Source: Prinsepia uniflora (taxonomy: Eukaryota > Streptophyta > Magnoliopsida > Rosales > Rosaceae). Taken from it: DNA of 64,000 bases. Shown here piece after piece: positions 23,855 through 34,669 of this stretch. Numbering within the stretch: the stretch's first letter is position 1; every line of letters begins with the position of its first letter. Made by a program: the position numbers and the translations under genes. The DNA lies in the NCBI GenBank assembly GCA_032719365.1, contig CM064870.1:44734194-44798193 (forward strand), in the 5' to 3' direction. The notes under the pieces were generated by a model, which worked only from the letters and a program-made list of their open reading frames with translations, made no database searches and was not told where the DNA came from.

Positions 23855-24699
23855 CATTCATAAGGAATGCAGCTAATAAACCTAGAGTATATGTGAATAA
23901 ATAATTTAAGTTTGGCCTAAGCCTAGTCACACGAAGATTAATGACAGCTAATAATCCAATTAGAGAACGATCAACAAAGAGTCAATCCATTATGAAAGTA
24001 ATCAAGTACAAAAATTCAACCGACGTAGACTCATCTTACTAACCCACTTTAGAAGGTAGTCTAGTCCTCAATTCGTTGCTACTTGAACTCCCCTAGTAAC
24101 CTTGATGTTCGTCTTCAATCTTGTTTGGCACGACACTAGACGCGGTCGTCAATCACATGGAATTCGAAGAGCCTCTGCAATTTCTCATTCAAAGTAACTT
24201 TGTGTTTATATCTTTTTTTCCACTCACGGCTTGTTCACACAAGCCCTAAATCGTGCTCTGTTTCTCTCTATATTTTGGTGCTCATTGTTTTTCACGGAGT
24301 GAGAGAGAGAAGGATGGAAGTCCACCTTTTACTATTTAGTCACTTCTCCATGTTAGGGTTCAAGTGCGACTCTCCTTCAATTCTTCATCCTGGAGCCGCA
24401 ATGAGCAACTTGCCTCTTATTCTTTGCTGCGACAAATTGAGGCTCAGGAAGTGGGTCGCGAGCTGCTTGCCTCTAACGCACTTATTCTATGCTCTTTGCA
24501 GTATGTGAACCTCTGTAAAGAAGCAGCTGCGCCTTTCCCTTTTTTTTTTTTTTTTTCCAACCGGCCGCACTTCCTTTTTGTTTTTTCAATACGCACAAAC
24601 TTCACGCCGCCAAGACCTCCACCCCTTTTTATTGCTCATCCTTATTTCCTTTCTCTTGATCCGATATATATACACCCTATGACCTAAACATCGAAGGGT
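23855..24699. other. Intergenic, nothing recognised
   Basis: No supported gene or repeat boundary. Open frames of about 100 codons here are Ser/Phe/Leu-rich, lack family resemblance and overlap each other in different frames, so I treat them as chance. Confidence 0.4.
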
Positions 24700-25295
24700 G
24701 TTACTTAAGGCTACTTTTTTTTTCATTTTCCTTTAATTTTTTTTCTTTTCCTTTATAAATATCAATTTTTTTTTCTTTTCCTTTATTTTGTTTTATTTTC
24801 CTTAATTTTTTTTCCTTTTCTTTTATACATATCAATTTTTTTCCCTTTCCTTTAAATTTTTTTTCTTTTTCTTTTTTCTTGATATTTTATTTTCTTTTCC
24901 TTTATTTTGTTTTCTTTTCCTTGATTTTTTTTTTCTTTTCTTTTATACATACCAATTTTTTTCCCTTTCCTTTTTTTTCTTTTCCTTTATTATTATTTTT
25001 TTTCCTCTATACATATCAATTTTTTTTCTTTTCCTTTATTTTTTTTTCATTTCCCTCATATATATCTTTTCCTTTATACGTATCAAAAGAAAATTTTCCT
25101 TTTTTTTTTCCTTTATACATATCAAAAAAATCATAAAAGAGATAAAAAAAAAGCATTGTTTCCTTACAATATTTTACCGATTCTGCATTTTTTTCCCTTT
25201 CTTTTATAGATATAAAAAAATCACTGTTCATTTATGGAAAATTAGTAATACTCAATTCAATAATCCCGCAGCAACGCGCGAGCCTAATTGCTAGT
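24700..25295 (+). mobile_element. Helitron-like sequence A with CTAGT 3' end
   Basis: The stretch is a pyrimidine-rich array of degenerate TTTTCCTTTATACATATCAA units. Its last 30 bp, GCAGCAACGCGCGAGCC followed by TAATTG and CTAGT (25291-25295), fit a Helitron 3' terminus: a short GC-rich hairpin region just before CTRRT. The 5' end was not found. Similar terminal sequence occurs at 61350-61380. Confidence 0.45.
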
Positions 25296-25611
25296 CTATA
25301 CTAAAGGAGAAGTGGAAAAATCACTGTATATTTACAGTGATTTTCCACTTCTACCCTTTTTTTTCTTTTTCCATTAATTTTTTTTCTTTTTCTTTTTTCT
25401 TGATTTTTTTTTCTTTTCCTTGATTTTTTTCTTTTCTTTTATACATATCAATTTTTTTCCCTTTCCTTTAAATTTTTTTTTCTTTTTCTTTTTTCTTGAT
25501 ATTTTTTTTCTTTTCCTTTATACATATCAAAAAAAAATTTCTTTTCTTTTCCTTTATTATTATTATTTTTTTCCTTTATGTCAAAAAAATCACTGTTCAT
25601 TTATGGAAAAT
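25295..25611 (+). mobile_element. Helitron-like sequence B, 5' end, truncated
   Basis: TCTATACTAAAGGAG at 25295 looks like a plant Helitron 5' end and abuts or shares one T with the CTAGT of sequence A. It is followed by a 19-20 bp inverted repeat (25309-25328 and 25333-25351), then the same pyrimidine-rich repeats and ATCACTGTTCATTTATGG near the usual 3' end. The CTRRT end is missing because the sequence switches to gypsy gag at about 25612. Confidence 0.4.
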
Positions 25612-26103
25612 TCCTCGGATGTCATTCCTCAGTCCTTGCTCGAACCTTCGGCACTTGTCCTCCTCGTTAGATACATAAAGAGGAGCAAAACTGGACAGGT
25701 TCAGGAATTTCTGCTCATAGTCTGCCACTGACATGTCCCCCTGATGTAATTGTAGGAATTCAACCTCCCTAGCATTACGAAAGGAGCGAGGATAGAACTG
25801 ATCCAGGAAACGATGACGGAAGTCCTCCCAACTCAGAGTACGGGCATCCAACCCAGTCAGTTGCAATCCACGCCACCAACGGTAAGCTTGGCTGCTCAGC
25901 ATAAATGTGGCCAGTGGAACCATATCTCCTGGTGGACATTGCATAATCTCGAAGATCCGCTCAAATTGAGTAATCCACTCAAAAGCCTCTTCTGGATCAG
26001 TCAGGCCAGTGAATGCAATGGCCCCTAAACGTTGAGCTCTTTCTATGTCCGGACCTCCAAAATCATCGCCAGACCGGGTACGGGGCTCGCGTCTCGGAGG
26101 CAT
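25597..26103 (-). pseudogene. Truncated gag of outer gypsy element
   Basis: The minus-strand frame starts at 26103 with MPPRREPRTRSG and runs about 164 residues through the retrotransposon gag domain (WITQFERIFEIMQCPP, WEDFRHRFLDQFYPRSFR, EFLQLHQGDMSVADYEQKF). It is homologous to the complete gag frames at 34562 and 39248 but a different subfamily member. Near 25612 it joins Helitron-like sequence, which supplies four foreign residues and the stop. The zinc knuckle and everything downstream are lost. Confidence 0.85.
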
Positions 26104-26183
26104 ATTGTGATGTTCTGTAAGAGAAACATATCAGTATCACAACTTGTGCATACTAATGTGCAAGACTCAGACCGTGACCTAAT

Positions 26184-26195
26184 GCTCTGATACCA
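26184..26195 (-). other. Primer-binding site of outer gypsy element
   Basis: GCTCTGATACCA on the plus strand is TGGTATCAGAGC on the minus strand, the initiator Met tRNA complement, 3 bp from the LTR end at 26199. It confirms that the LTR to the right is the 5' LTR of the element carrying the truncated gag. Confidence 0.85.
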
Positions 26196-26198
26196 ATT

Positions 26199-28410
26199 TG
26201 ACAAGACCCATCCCGATTATCCCTCGATAGTCGTGATGAATCCTGCTCCCGTCTGACAATAACTAAAAATTTCCAAAAGTAACCAAACTTATATACATAC
26301 AACACACAACAAATCCGAAAACATTGTCAGACAAGGGATAGTTAAGTTTTACAAACCAATGACGTCACAAGTTTGACTAGTCAAAGACAATACAGAGCAT
26401 AGGTACTGTTACAGATAGGGGTCAAATTCCTACTCTGTAGAATGTCTGAGTGCGCAACGGTCTATTTATTCTTTTGCCTCGCTTGCCTCGTTTTTAGCCC
26501 TCGTACCTGTACACTGGCCTGGAGGGTGCATAAAACAATAAAGGTGTGAGTGGACAAAAATGACCTCTTATAAAAACATTTGCCAAAATACATTTCTTAC
26601 CCTCCAGTTTTCACAAACATGCATGCATATCATAAAACACGAGTAATAATAGGAAATCAATTAAAGTGGATCAATCAAAACAATTTCCACAAAATCACGG
26701 GACTTATATCCATATCTTGTTGCTTAGAGTCACGTTTTATCCCTGCAACGCGTGCATATCAATAGGCTCAAGGACCGCTCAAAATCCGAGCATCCGCCGC
26801 TGTGAACACATCACAAGCCGGCAATCCAGATCTAGTGAACACATCACTTACCGATCCATATAATCCAGCACATCTGATCTGAGTCAAGCCTCCCCTAGGC
26901 TGCAAGACAAAGATCGTGCTACGTGACCTCTTCGGGGTAAACACTTCCATCCCGAAGGCGAGCGTTATCTCCAGGGTGCACTCCGGGGAAAAACATATTT
27001 TCTCCCGAAAGCCCTAAATATCCGCAACATATTATCATCACAAAAACCAGTGAAAAACAGTTGCATAAAAATCTAATCACATATCGACACAGGGTCTCAG
27101 CCCTAAATTAACCAAAGTCCCGATTTACTTAATAAATCCGAAATCATCAATATCATCATATAATCACATGGAAAATGCAAATCCAATCAGAAACACAATC
27201 CCATTGGGTCCCAACCCCAAAATATCAATTTCACATAAATCCGTGCAACCATAAATCCGAGTTGCCACGATCACGTAAATCCCTAAAATTAATCATTGAC
27301 TCATAATCCGAGTCCAAATATCATTTTCAATCCGGGCCTAGCCCAAAACATCATTTGCACGTTCCTCGTAAAACGTGCCCGAAAGACTGATTAAAATAAT
27401 CACAAAAATCACGAGAATACCAAAATCATCAAATTCACATGTAACTTCAAATCCGAGTCAAAATCATTATTTACTTGGGTTCTCACGCCCACAATATTAT
27501 TTTTAACCAATTTCATAATTTCTCGAAAATCGTGCTAGAATATAATAATATAATAATCATAAAACCGAGAAAATCGAGAAATCACCGAATCAAAGCATCA
27601 ATCATGTCAAATCATAGAAAATCATATAAATAAGCATTTTAAACCATATATGCATGCATCACAGTTAGAAAACCAAAAGTCCACTCACACACACCGTCCC
27701 GATTGTTCAGCCTCGAGCTGTTCGTTTTCCTCCGAAGTCCCGGGAATATTCCAGCCTGTCAAATAAAGTGATTTAAGGTTACTAGACTTTCATATAATCC
27801 TTAAACAGGAATCCCCTAATTGTCGGAATTTTATAATATTATTTTAATATAAATTTAAACGTGTCGGGTACTCGGAACTATACTGAAACCATATCCGATT
27901 GACCCGAAACCAACGCGGATAGGTTCGTATCATCGAGAACATCAAGTTTCATGTTGAACACTTTGCCGGAATCCTCCCCACGCGCCGTCACTCGCCGCCG
28001 CAAGCGGCTGCGCATGAAAGCCACGCGCCTAGCACAGTACTGCTACAGTGCGTCGTTCTCGCCCGTTTGTCTGATAAACGGGTTGAAATACCCGCGATAG
28101 GATCCGATGCAATCTCAGTCAATTCGACCTCAAATCGATCCGTTCTTTCAACTGATCTCATCTACTCTAACTTCATTTTAGTTCTGTGAATTCAATTACC
28201 TCAGGTAAGGTCCAAATCTTCACGACTCACGATCGAAATTCGACGGGTCTCCTATTCGGGTTTCACGATTCCGTGCCTGATTTTCCAATTAATTCATGTG
28301 GTTAGCACCGTGAGAGTATAAGGAACAATTTTCCATGATCAATTTCGAATGAGCTTACCTCTAAGTATCTGAACTCAAGGTCGATTTTTGGCAGCCATGG
28401 CAGCGTCTGT
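26199..28410 (-). mobile_element. Outer gypsy 5' LTR, part 1
   Basis: On the minus strand this is the 3' part of a chromovirus-like LTR, ending GGGTCTTGTCA at 26199 beside the primer-binding site. It resumes at 59854 after a nested insertion flanked by TCTGT (28406-28410 and 59849-59853). Both parts sum to about 3.04 kb. Similarities to the other LTRs include AAAGGTGTGAGTGGACAAA near 26541 and CGCGCCTAGCACAG near 28025. Two CACATCAC-containing units near 26810-26850 mark its own subrepeat region. Confidence 0.85.
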
Positions 28411-29984
28411 TGTAACAACCCGTCCCGAGAATTGGGATTAGTAGAGTGATTAAGGTGTGATTAGTAAGGTTAATCAGGGGTTAGGTGGTCCCGAGGGGTC
28501 CGGGAACTTAGAATGACGATTTAGCCCCTAGGTCGGGCAGAAATGTTGACTTTTATTTCGGGTGGTCAATTGGAGATTAACCAGTGACCAGGACGTAGTT
28601 TAGGACGTCATAAACCCATAGACATGTGGTACGTTTGATTCCGACATCCGAGGAGGAAGTTGTGATGTTCGGAAGGTTGAGGGCATAACCGTAATTTTGG
28701 TAAAATAGGGGGAAAAGTTGACTTTTTGAATAATCGAGTTTTGGTAGGTTGACCTAGGATGGTTAGATAGATTCCGTCGTCCTGAGTTCGATGACAGGCG
28801 GCACGTATTCATCGGACTTACGGGGTGAGAGTTACGGGTCTAGGAAGTTTTGGTTAAAACGTAAATATAAGTTAAAAAGAAGGGTATTTTGGTCATTGTG
28901 GCACATTGGGATTTGTGCACAGAAGAAAGGAATGGACGGCTGGGATTAGGCCAGGTGGGATAAAGGATGAAGGGATGGTGACACATGGCAGGTGTGTAGT
29001 GGCTTCTGGTGAGTTCGAGTGTGTGCACGGCCCAAATAATTGGGGTGCACCCGTGTTGTGTGATGCTGGTTCAGAAAACAGAGGGAGGTCGTGAAGGAAG
29101 TTGAGGGCGGTGGTGTGTGTGTTGATGAATGGTGAGTGTCTGAGGATGATCAGAGAGTGAGAGGGAAGCAGTGAGAGAGGTTGACGGTGTGGTGGCCGTG
29201 TGTGAGGGTGTCGAGAGCTGCGGGAAAATCAGGGAGGAAACAGGAAGGCATTGTGAGAATTGTGGCGGTGGTAGCCGTGTACGGGGCAATTGAGTCCGTG
29301 GTGGTGTCGTGCGGGTTGCGAGGAGTCAACCACTACCGGAGGAGCTCACGGTGGCAGCAGGAGGCAGGTAATTTCCTCATCTCCGATTCGGTACTCTGTT
29401 TTCCATTGAACTTCAATGTGAAAGTCGTGAGTCTAGGGCTAGAGTCGAGGGAGTTGGAGGTTAGGGTGAGGCTCCTGAGGGTCCTAGGAACGGGTTGAGT
29501 GTGCTGCCGTGATGGGTGGTGCACAGGGGCGGCCGGTACGACGGAGTGCACTTGTGTGCTCTGTTTTAGCCGTGAGGTTCGAACGGCAAGTTGTGCAGTT
29601 GGGGAGTGAGTCGACGGTTCAGGTTAGCTGGGTTAGGTTTAGAGAAGTCCAGGGAAGAGGTTGGTGTAGCCTCCGTGAAGGGGGAAGTCGTGGGTGGCCG
29701 GAGTAAGAAACAGGGCAGTGTACGGGTTTTTGTTCAAGGTTGAGTCGACGAGTTTTAGGGTGAATCGAGGTGAGTGACACACGGGAAGGGGTAGCCTAGG
29801 ACGGGACGATGCTGCTGGTGAAGAGAGGAGTCGTTTTGGTGGACGGAATGAGGAGAACCGCTCTCGCCGGTTCAGGGTCCAGACCACTGGTGCGAACCGG
29901 GTCTGCCCAAGGTTGACGGTGCACTGTAGCTGGCGCGTGAGGGCCCCGCGCAGCCACTTTGGGCGGCGCGTGGAGGCGCGTGCT
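28411..29984 (+). mobile_element. Nested plus-strand LTR, part 1, TSD TCTGT
   Basis: It begins TGTAACAACCCGTCCCGAG and continues at 58331 after another nested insertion flanked by CGTGC (29980-29984 and 58326-58330). The join GGAGGCGCGTGC / GGCGG restores the order seen in the intact related LTR at 31400 on the other strand. Combined length is about 3.09 kb. No internal retrotransposon sequence belongs to it, so it is a solo LTR. Confidence 0.88.
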
Positions 29985-32900
29985 GTCAGGACCCACCCCG
30001 GTTTCACCCCGAAACCCGAGGTAAATCCCGCTCCCGTCTGACTCCCCGACACAACACCTAAGTAACACTCACGCAACCCAGTCAGACGCAGGAGTAATTA
30101 AACAAAATATTCCGACGTTAACGTTTACAGAGCATAGTACGAAAAATACAAAGAACTAAAACCCGATAAAGTACACGCACACGGAAGATTGTAAATTATT
30201 CTGGGATCCCTCACGTCGCTTCTATGCCTCGGACTCTGCCTCGACGTCAAGACCCCGCGCTAGCTCCACAACCTGGAGGGCAATTTAAAACAAAAGTGTG
30301 AGTGGACCAGAAAGTACAAAAAGTTCAAAAACCATTTTATAAGAAAACCGAGTTTAACCCTCCGTTTTGAAACCACATGCATAACCAACAGTTATGAACA
30401 CAGTTATAAAATAATCGTGATAAAACATCATAAGAAACAGAAACACTATAAAATATCATAAGAAACCATAGCATGAGTATCAGAAACCGTATCAAATCCT
30501 CATTTCCCGATCGAACCTGCTGGACCTATCCGAGTCTTTAAACTCCCGAGTCTTTAAACTCAATCCAGGCCTTAATAATATCCGAGTCTTTAAACTCCCG
30601 AGTCTTTAAACTCAAGGCCTACGGGGTAAATCAATATATATCCGAGTCTTTAAACCCAATATCCAGATCCAGCAAATCCAATCCCAAAACCATTTGAAAT
30701 CCAATTACCAATCTACATCCAAACCCGAATCCGAAATCACTGGTTCGATGCCCTTCCGGCATCCAGAACCGTCATTCCGAACCCAAATCCGGAGTCCACT
30801 TTCCAATCTTAAAACCAAATTCCGATTAGTGAAATCCGATTCTAAAATCGAAAACCTTGATCATCGAAATCATGCTCCAAAATCCCTTTACAATCATTGA
30901 AATCATTTATCCTTTGAAAGCCCGAAAACCGTATCTTTATTGTTCAAAACCACCTTTTTCTCGTAAAACGTGCTAAAACCGTCTTTTTCTCGGAAAACGT
31001 GCAAACACATAAAATCATCACTTCATATTCAATAAACATAGATTCATAAGTAAAACCATGAAATACGTATATAAAAACAGTTATGCATGCTCGAGTTTAA
31101 GGAAAGGGTCCACTCACAGTACTGAGCCCTACTCGCGTCCCGAATGTCCAGCCCGTTCCTCGGCTTCCTCGGGAAATCCCGATCCTGTCAAACACCGTCA
31201 AATTATGTCACTAAGACGTCTACGAAACAACTACCTAATTTCCTTAAAATTCCCCAAACCAAAGACTTAAAACCCGGGACCCTAAACATTCACCCTCGCG
31301 GAACTAAACTCAAACGACTTCCGATTGACCCGAAACCAACTCCATTGAACTCACGATAGCTCCTGGACCAAAATCCATGTTGATCGTTTTCCCCATCGCC
31401 GCCGCACGCGCCCCCACGCGCCGCCCAAAGTGGCTGCGCGTGGCCCCACGCGCCAGCTACAGTACCATCTTCAACCTGTGCTGAACCGGCCGTCGCAGGC
31501 TGAACCGGCCGTCGCAGGCTGAACCGGCGAGAATTGATCTCCGCCGTCCGGCCACCAATTCAACCCCTCTTTTCACCCACAGTTTCGTCCAGACCTGCCC
31601 TACCTATTCCCGTACTCCGTTCACCTCGACACGGCCCCGTCATCGTCGACCCAAGCTTGAAACCAGACGGCCCAATTCCCCTGTTTTCCTTCCCGGCCAC
31701 CCAGCTCACCCCCCTTCACGGTGGCTACACCAAACTCGTCCGAAGACCATCCTTAACCTCACCCAACTCACCTGAACCTTCAACTCTACTCCAATCTTCA
31801 CGACTCGCCGTTTGAAACTCACGGCCAAAACAGGGCACACAAGCACACTCCGTCGTGTTAACCTCCACCGTGCACCTCCCGTCACGGCAGCTCAACCAAA
31901 CGACGCCTTGGACTCAACTGAACTCCTTAGACTCCCCTAGACTCTTCGATTCATTCCCTAGACTCACGACTTTCGATTTGAAGCTCAACGGAAAAACAGA
32001 GCACATACATGGAGATTAAAATTTACCTGCAACCATCCACCGCCGTGCTCGCCGCCGCGTTCCCTGGAGTCCGCAGAGCCGCCTCAGCCTCCTCTCGAGT
32101 CCCCTTGCACCGTATACGGCCACCGCACAACCACAAGCTCACACCTCCTCTCTGTTTTCTCTGAAATCCCCGTGGCTCCCAACCGCACAACCACACGACC
32201 TCCGCACCTCCCAACCTTCTTACCGTCTCCCTTCCACTCTCTGGACACCCACACACACTCACAACTCACCAGCACCCTTAATCAACCTTCAATTTTTCCT
32301 CACCGCCTCACTCTGTTTCACTCTGGTTGAAACACACACACGATCACACACGGGCTCACCTAAGTAATTGGAACCGTGCTCACACCAGATCCACCCAGAA
32401 CCCTCTAGTCCTTCAACACGTGTCACCATCCAATCCATGCACTCCCACATGGTCCAATCCCATCCGTCCATCTGTTTGCTTCTGCACAAATTCCAGAACA
32501 CAAAAGACCAAACTACCCTTCCTTTTTACTCAATTTTACGGTTATGCCACTACCTTTCTAGACCCATAACTCCCACATCGTAAGTTCGATGAATACGTGC
32601 CGCCTGTCATCGAACTCAGGACGTCGAAAGCTACCTAACCATCCTAGGTCAACCTACCAAAACTCGATCATCCAAAAAGTCAACTTTTCCCCCCTACTTT
32701 ACCCAAATTACGATTAAGCCCTCACCCTTCCGAACATCACAACTTCCTCCTCGGATGTCGGAATCGGGCGTGCCACCTGCCTATGGATTCGTGACGTCCT
32801 AAACTACGTCCTGGTCACTGGTAAATCCCCAATTGACCACCCGAAATAAAAGTCAACATTTCTGCCCGACCTAGGGGCAAAATCGTCATTCTAGGTTCCC

Positions 32901-32991
32901 GGACCCCTCGGGACCACCTAACCCTTGATTACCCTCACTAATCACACCTTAATCACTCTAGTAATCTCGATTCTCGGAACGGGTTGTTACA
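29985..32991 (-). repeat. Gag-only array LTR1
   Basis: On the plus strand it starts TGTCAGGACCCACCCC and ends CGGGTTGTTACA, that is TGTAACAACCCG...CCTGACA on the minus strand. It is 3007 bp, one base shorter than LTR2 because of a missing G at 30000/30001. It ends next to a polypurine-like tract (AGGTGGGTAGA on the minus strand). Confidence 0.9.
30535..30660 (-). repeat. GAGTCTTTAAACTC array in LTR1
   Basis: Five copies of the near-palindromic unit CCGAGTCTTTAAACTC occur in pairs with short spacers here. The same array is at 35216-35345 in LTR2 and 39902-40030 in LTR3. Confidence 0.85.
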
Positions 32992-33392
32992 ATCTACCCA
33001 CCTAAAAGGAATTTCGACCCCGAAATTCCACAACTAGTGTCCGACACTTAGGGTCTCCTATCTGGTCACCAACACTAGGTCAACAACAACCTCTCCTGAG
33101 TTTTCTGTCTATCATCTCCACCTTGGGTATTTCACTCCATCCCCAACTACTGTTACCACAGCCAACCCTAGCTATGTAACAACTGCATGGTGTACGCAAG
33201 GGAAACTCTATGAACGGAAAACAAAGGTATTATAAAATACCTCATTTCACAATACCCGACATAAGTCATAGAGTACATCCTCGTATACAACCACCCTACC
33301 TGCCCGAACCAACTCGACTACTAACCCAACAATCGACCACCCATCTCCCTCGGCTGCTATTCCGGCCACTGTCGGAATAACTCCACAAGGTC
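32992..33392 (-). other. 3' non-coding part of gag unit 1
   Basis: Between gag and the 3' LTR lie 400 bp without a supported frame. The minus strand ends in a purine-rich tract before TGTAACAACCCG that would serve as polypurine tract. Confidence 0.6.
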
Positions 33393-34562
33393 CTAAAGGC
33401 AAACTCTAGCTTGTGGGTTCTCTCCTTCAATAACCTCCCCAGTCCATCTAGGAAAACTCCTAGACTCTATCCTGGAATCCAACCACCACCTAAGTACAGC
33501 ACAACCAAAAGTAAAACAAGTACCTGTCTCCGTATCTGGTGTCGACTGATCCTCCTGCTGAGTCATCGAGAACACCCGGGCCTGAGATCCCGACGCTCTA
33601 CCACGTCCCCTCGAACTACTCGTGGCTGTGCCAACTCCTCTCGTGCCAGCTGTCCCTGACGCTGTACTCTGTCCAGACTCCGCTGCTCCCCTGCCTACAC
33701 CACCTTCCTGTGACAACTGTGGACACTCACGTCGAAAATGACCTCGCTCCCCGCAGTAGAAACACACGTTCCAGCCTGATCCACTGCTCGGTCTCCCTGT
33801 AGATGCTACCGACGTCGCACTCGCTTGCGGAGTCGGCGGTGGTCGGTAACCCCAAAATCCTGAACTCTGGAAACTGCCAGGCCTACCAAAACGGTCATCG
33901 CCCGACGAGGACGATCCACCGAAGTTACCTCTTTTCGGTGTCCGCTGGCTCGAAGCTCCAGGAATAGATGGTTCCCGGCGTTGCACCGGCAAACTAGCCT
34001 CAACTCGCACCGCAGCATCCGACAAGTCTCGGAGGGTAGCAAAAGATCCAGCCGTCACTACGGCTCGAATTTCACCTCGCAAACCCAACTCAAACCTACG
34101 GCACTTCTCGGCTTCAGTGGCCACAAAAGCAGGAGCAAACCGAGACAACATCTGGAACTTTCGTTCATACTCTGCCACTGTCATATTCCCTTGCTGGAGC
34201 TGCAGAAACTCCGCCTCCTTGGCATCCCGGAAAGAACGAGGATAATACTGCTCCAGAAACCGTTCCCTGAACGTCTCCCAGGTCACACTATGGACATCCC
34301 AACCGGACAACTCGAGGGTATACCACCACTCGTACGCCGCACCATCCAGTAAAAATGCAGCCAACAATACTCGCTCCTCCGGCGGACAATGCATCACCGC
34401 AAAAATCCGCTCCAGTCTGGTAATCCACCTCTGGGCTTCCTCAGGATCAGCCCCACCACTAAAAGTAGTAGCCCCGAGCCGCTGGGCTCGCTCAATCGTG
34501 GCACTCTCCGTCTCTCTTGCTACTTCTTCAGGTTGTGGAGAGGGTCTACGTCTCGGAGGCAT
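33393..34562 (-). CDS. Gag protein of gag-only element, copy 1
   Basis: The frame from ATG at 34562 (MPPRRRPSPQPEE) gives 389 residues. It has the gypsy gag domain (about 20-200: WITRLERIFAVMHCPPEE, FLEQYYPRSFRDAKEAEFL), a Ser/Gly-rich linker and a CX2CX4HX4C zinc knuckle at 267-280. The sequence then reaches MTQQEDQSTPDTETG, normally the start of protease in chromoviruses, and switches to about 50 unrelated residues before the stop, so pol is deleted. The open frame extends 64 codons upstream through the primer-binding site into the LTR, but the family start is the MPPRR methionine. Mobility would need enzymes from an autonomous relative. Confidence 0.85.
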   Translation of the reverse strand: MPPRRRPSPQPEEVARETESATIERAQRLGATTFSGGADPEEAQRWITRLERIFAVMHCPPEERVLLAAFLLDGAAYEWWYTLELSGWDVHSVTWETFRERFLEQYYPRSFRDAKEAEFLQLQQGNMTVAEYERKFQMLSRFAPAFVATEAEKCRRFELGLRGEIRAVVTAGSFATLRDLSDAAVRVEASLPVQRREPSIPGASSQRTPKRGNFGGSSSSGDDRFGRPGSFQSSGFWGYRPPPTPQASATSVASTGRPSSGSGWNVCFYCGERGHFRRECPQLSQEGGVGRGAAESGQSTASGTAGTRGVGTATSSSRGRGRASGSQARVFSMTQQEDQSTPDTETGTCFTFGCAVLRWWLDSRIESRSFPRWTGEVIEGENPQARVCL

Positions 34563-34655
34563 CGTCAACCGCACGCTGAAAGAGGCATAGAAGTAGTTAA
34601 GCAACTGGAACACAACCCCACAAACCAACAAACCCCACAAACCCGACAAACCTAT

Positions 34656-34667
34656 GCTCTGATACCA
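34656..34667 (-). other. Primer-binding site of gag unit 1
   Basis: On the minus strand TGGTATCAGAGC begins 2 bp after the end of LTR2 and matches initiator Met tRNA. Confidence 0.85.
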
Positions 34668-34669
34668 AT

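Noticed and set aside
24879..25731. Phe-rich open frames
   Set aside because: They are translations of T-rich low-complexity repeats of the Helitron-like sequence.
29639..30076. Minus-strand frame of 145 codons across 29985
   Set aside because: It spans the junction between two nested LTRs and has no protein homology that I recognise.
30535..30660. CRISPR-like look of regularly spaced GAGTCTTTAAACTC units
   Set aside because: Units are in an LTR of a plant retrotransposon, spacers are repeated and not unique, and the context is eukaryotic.
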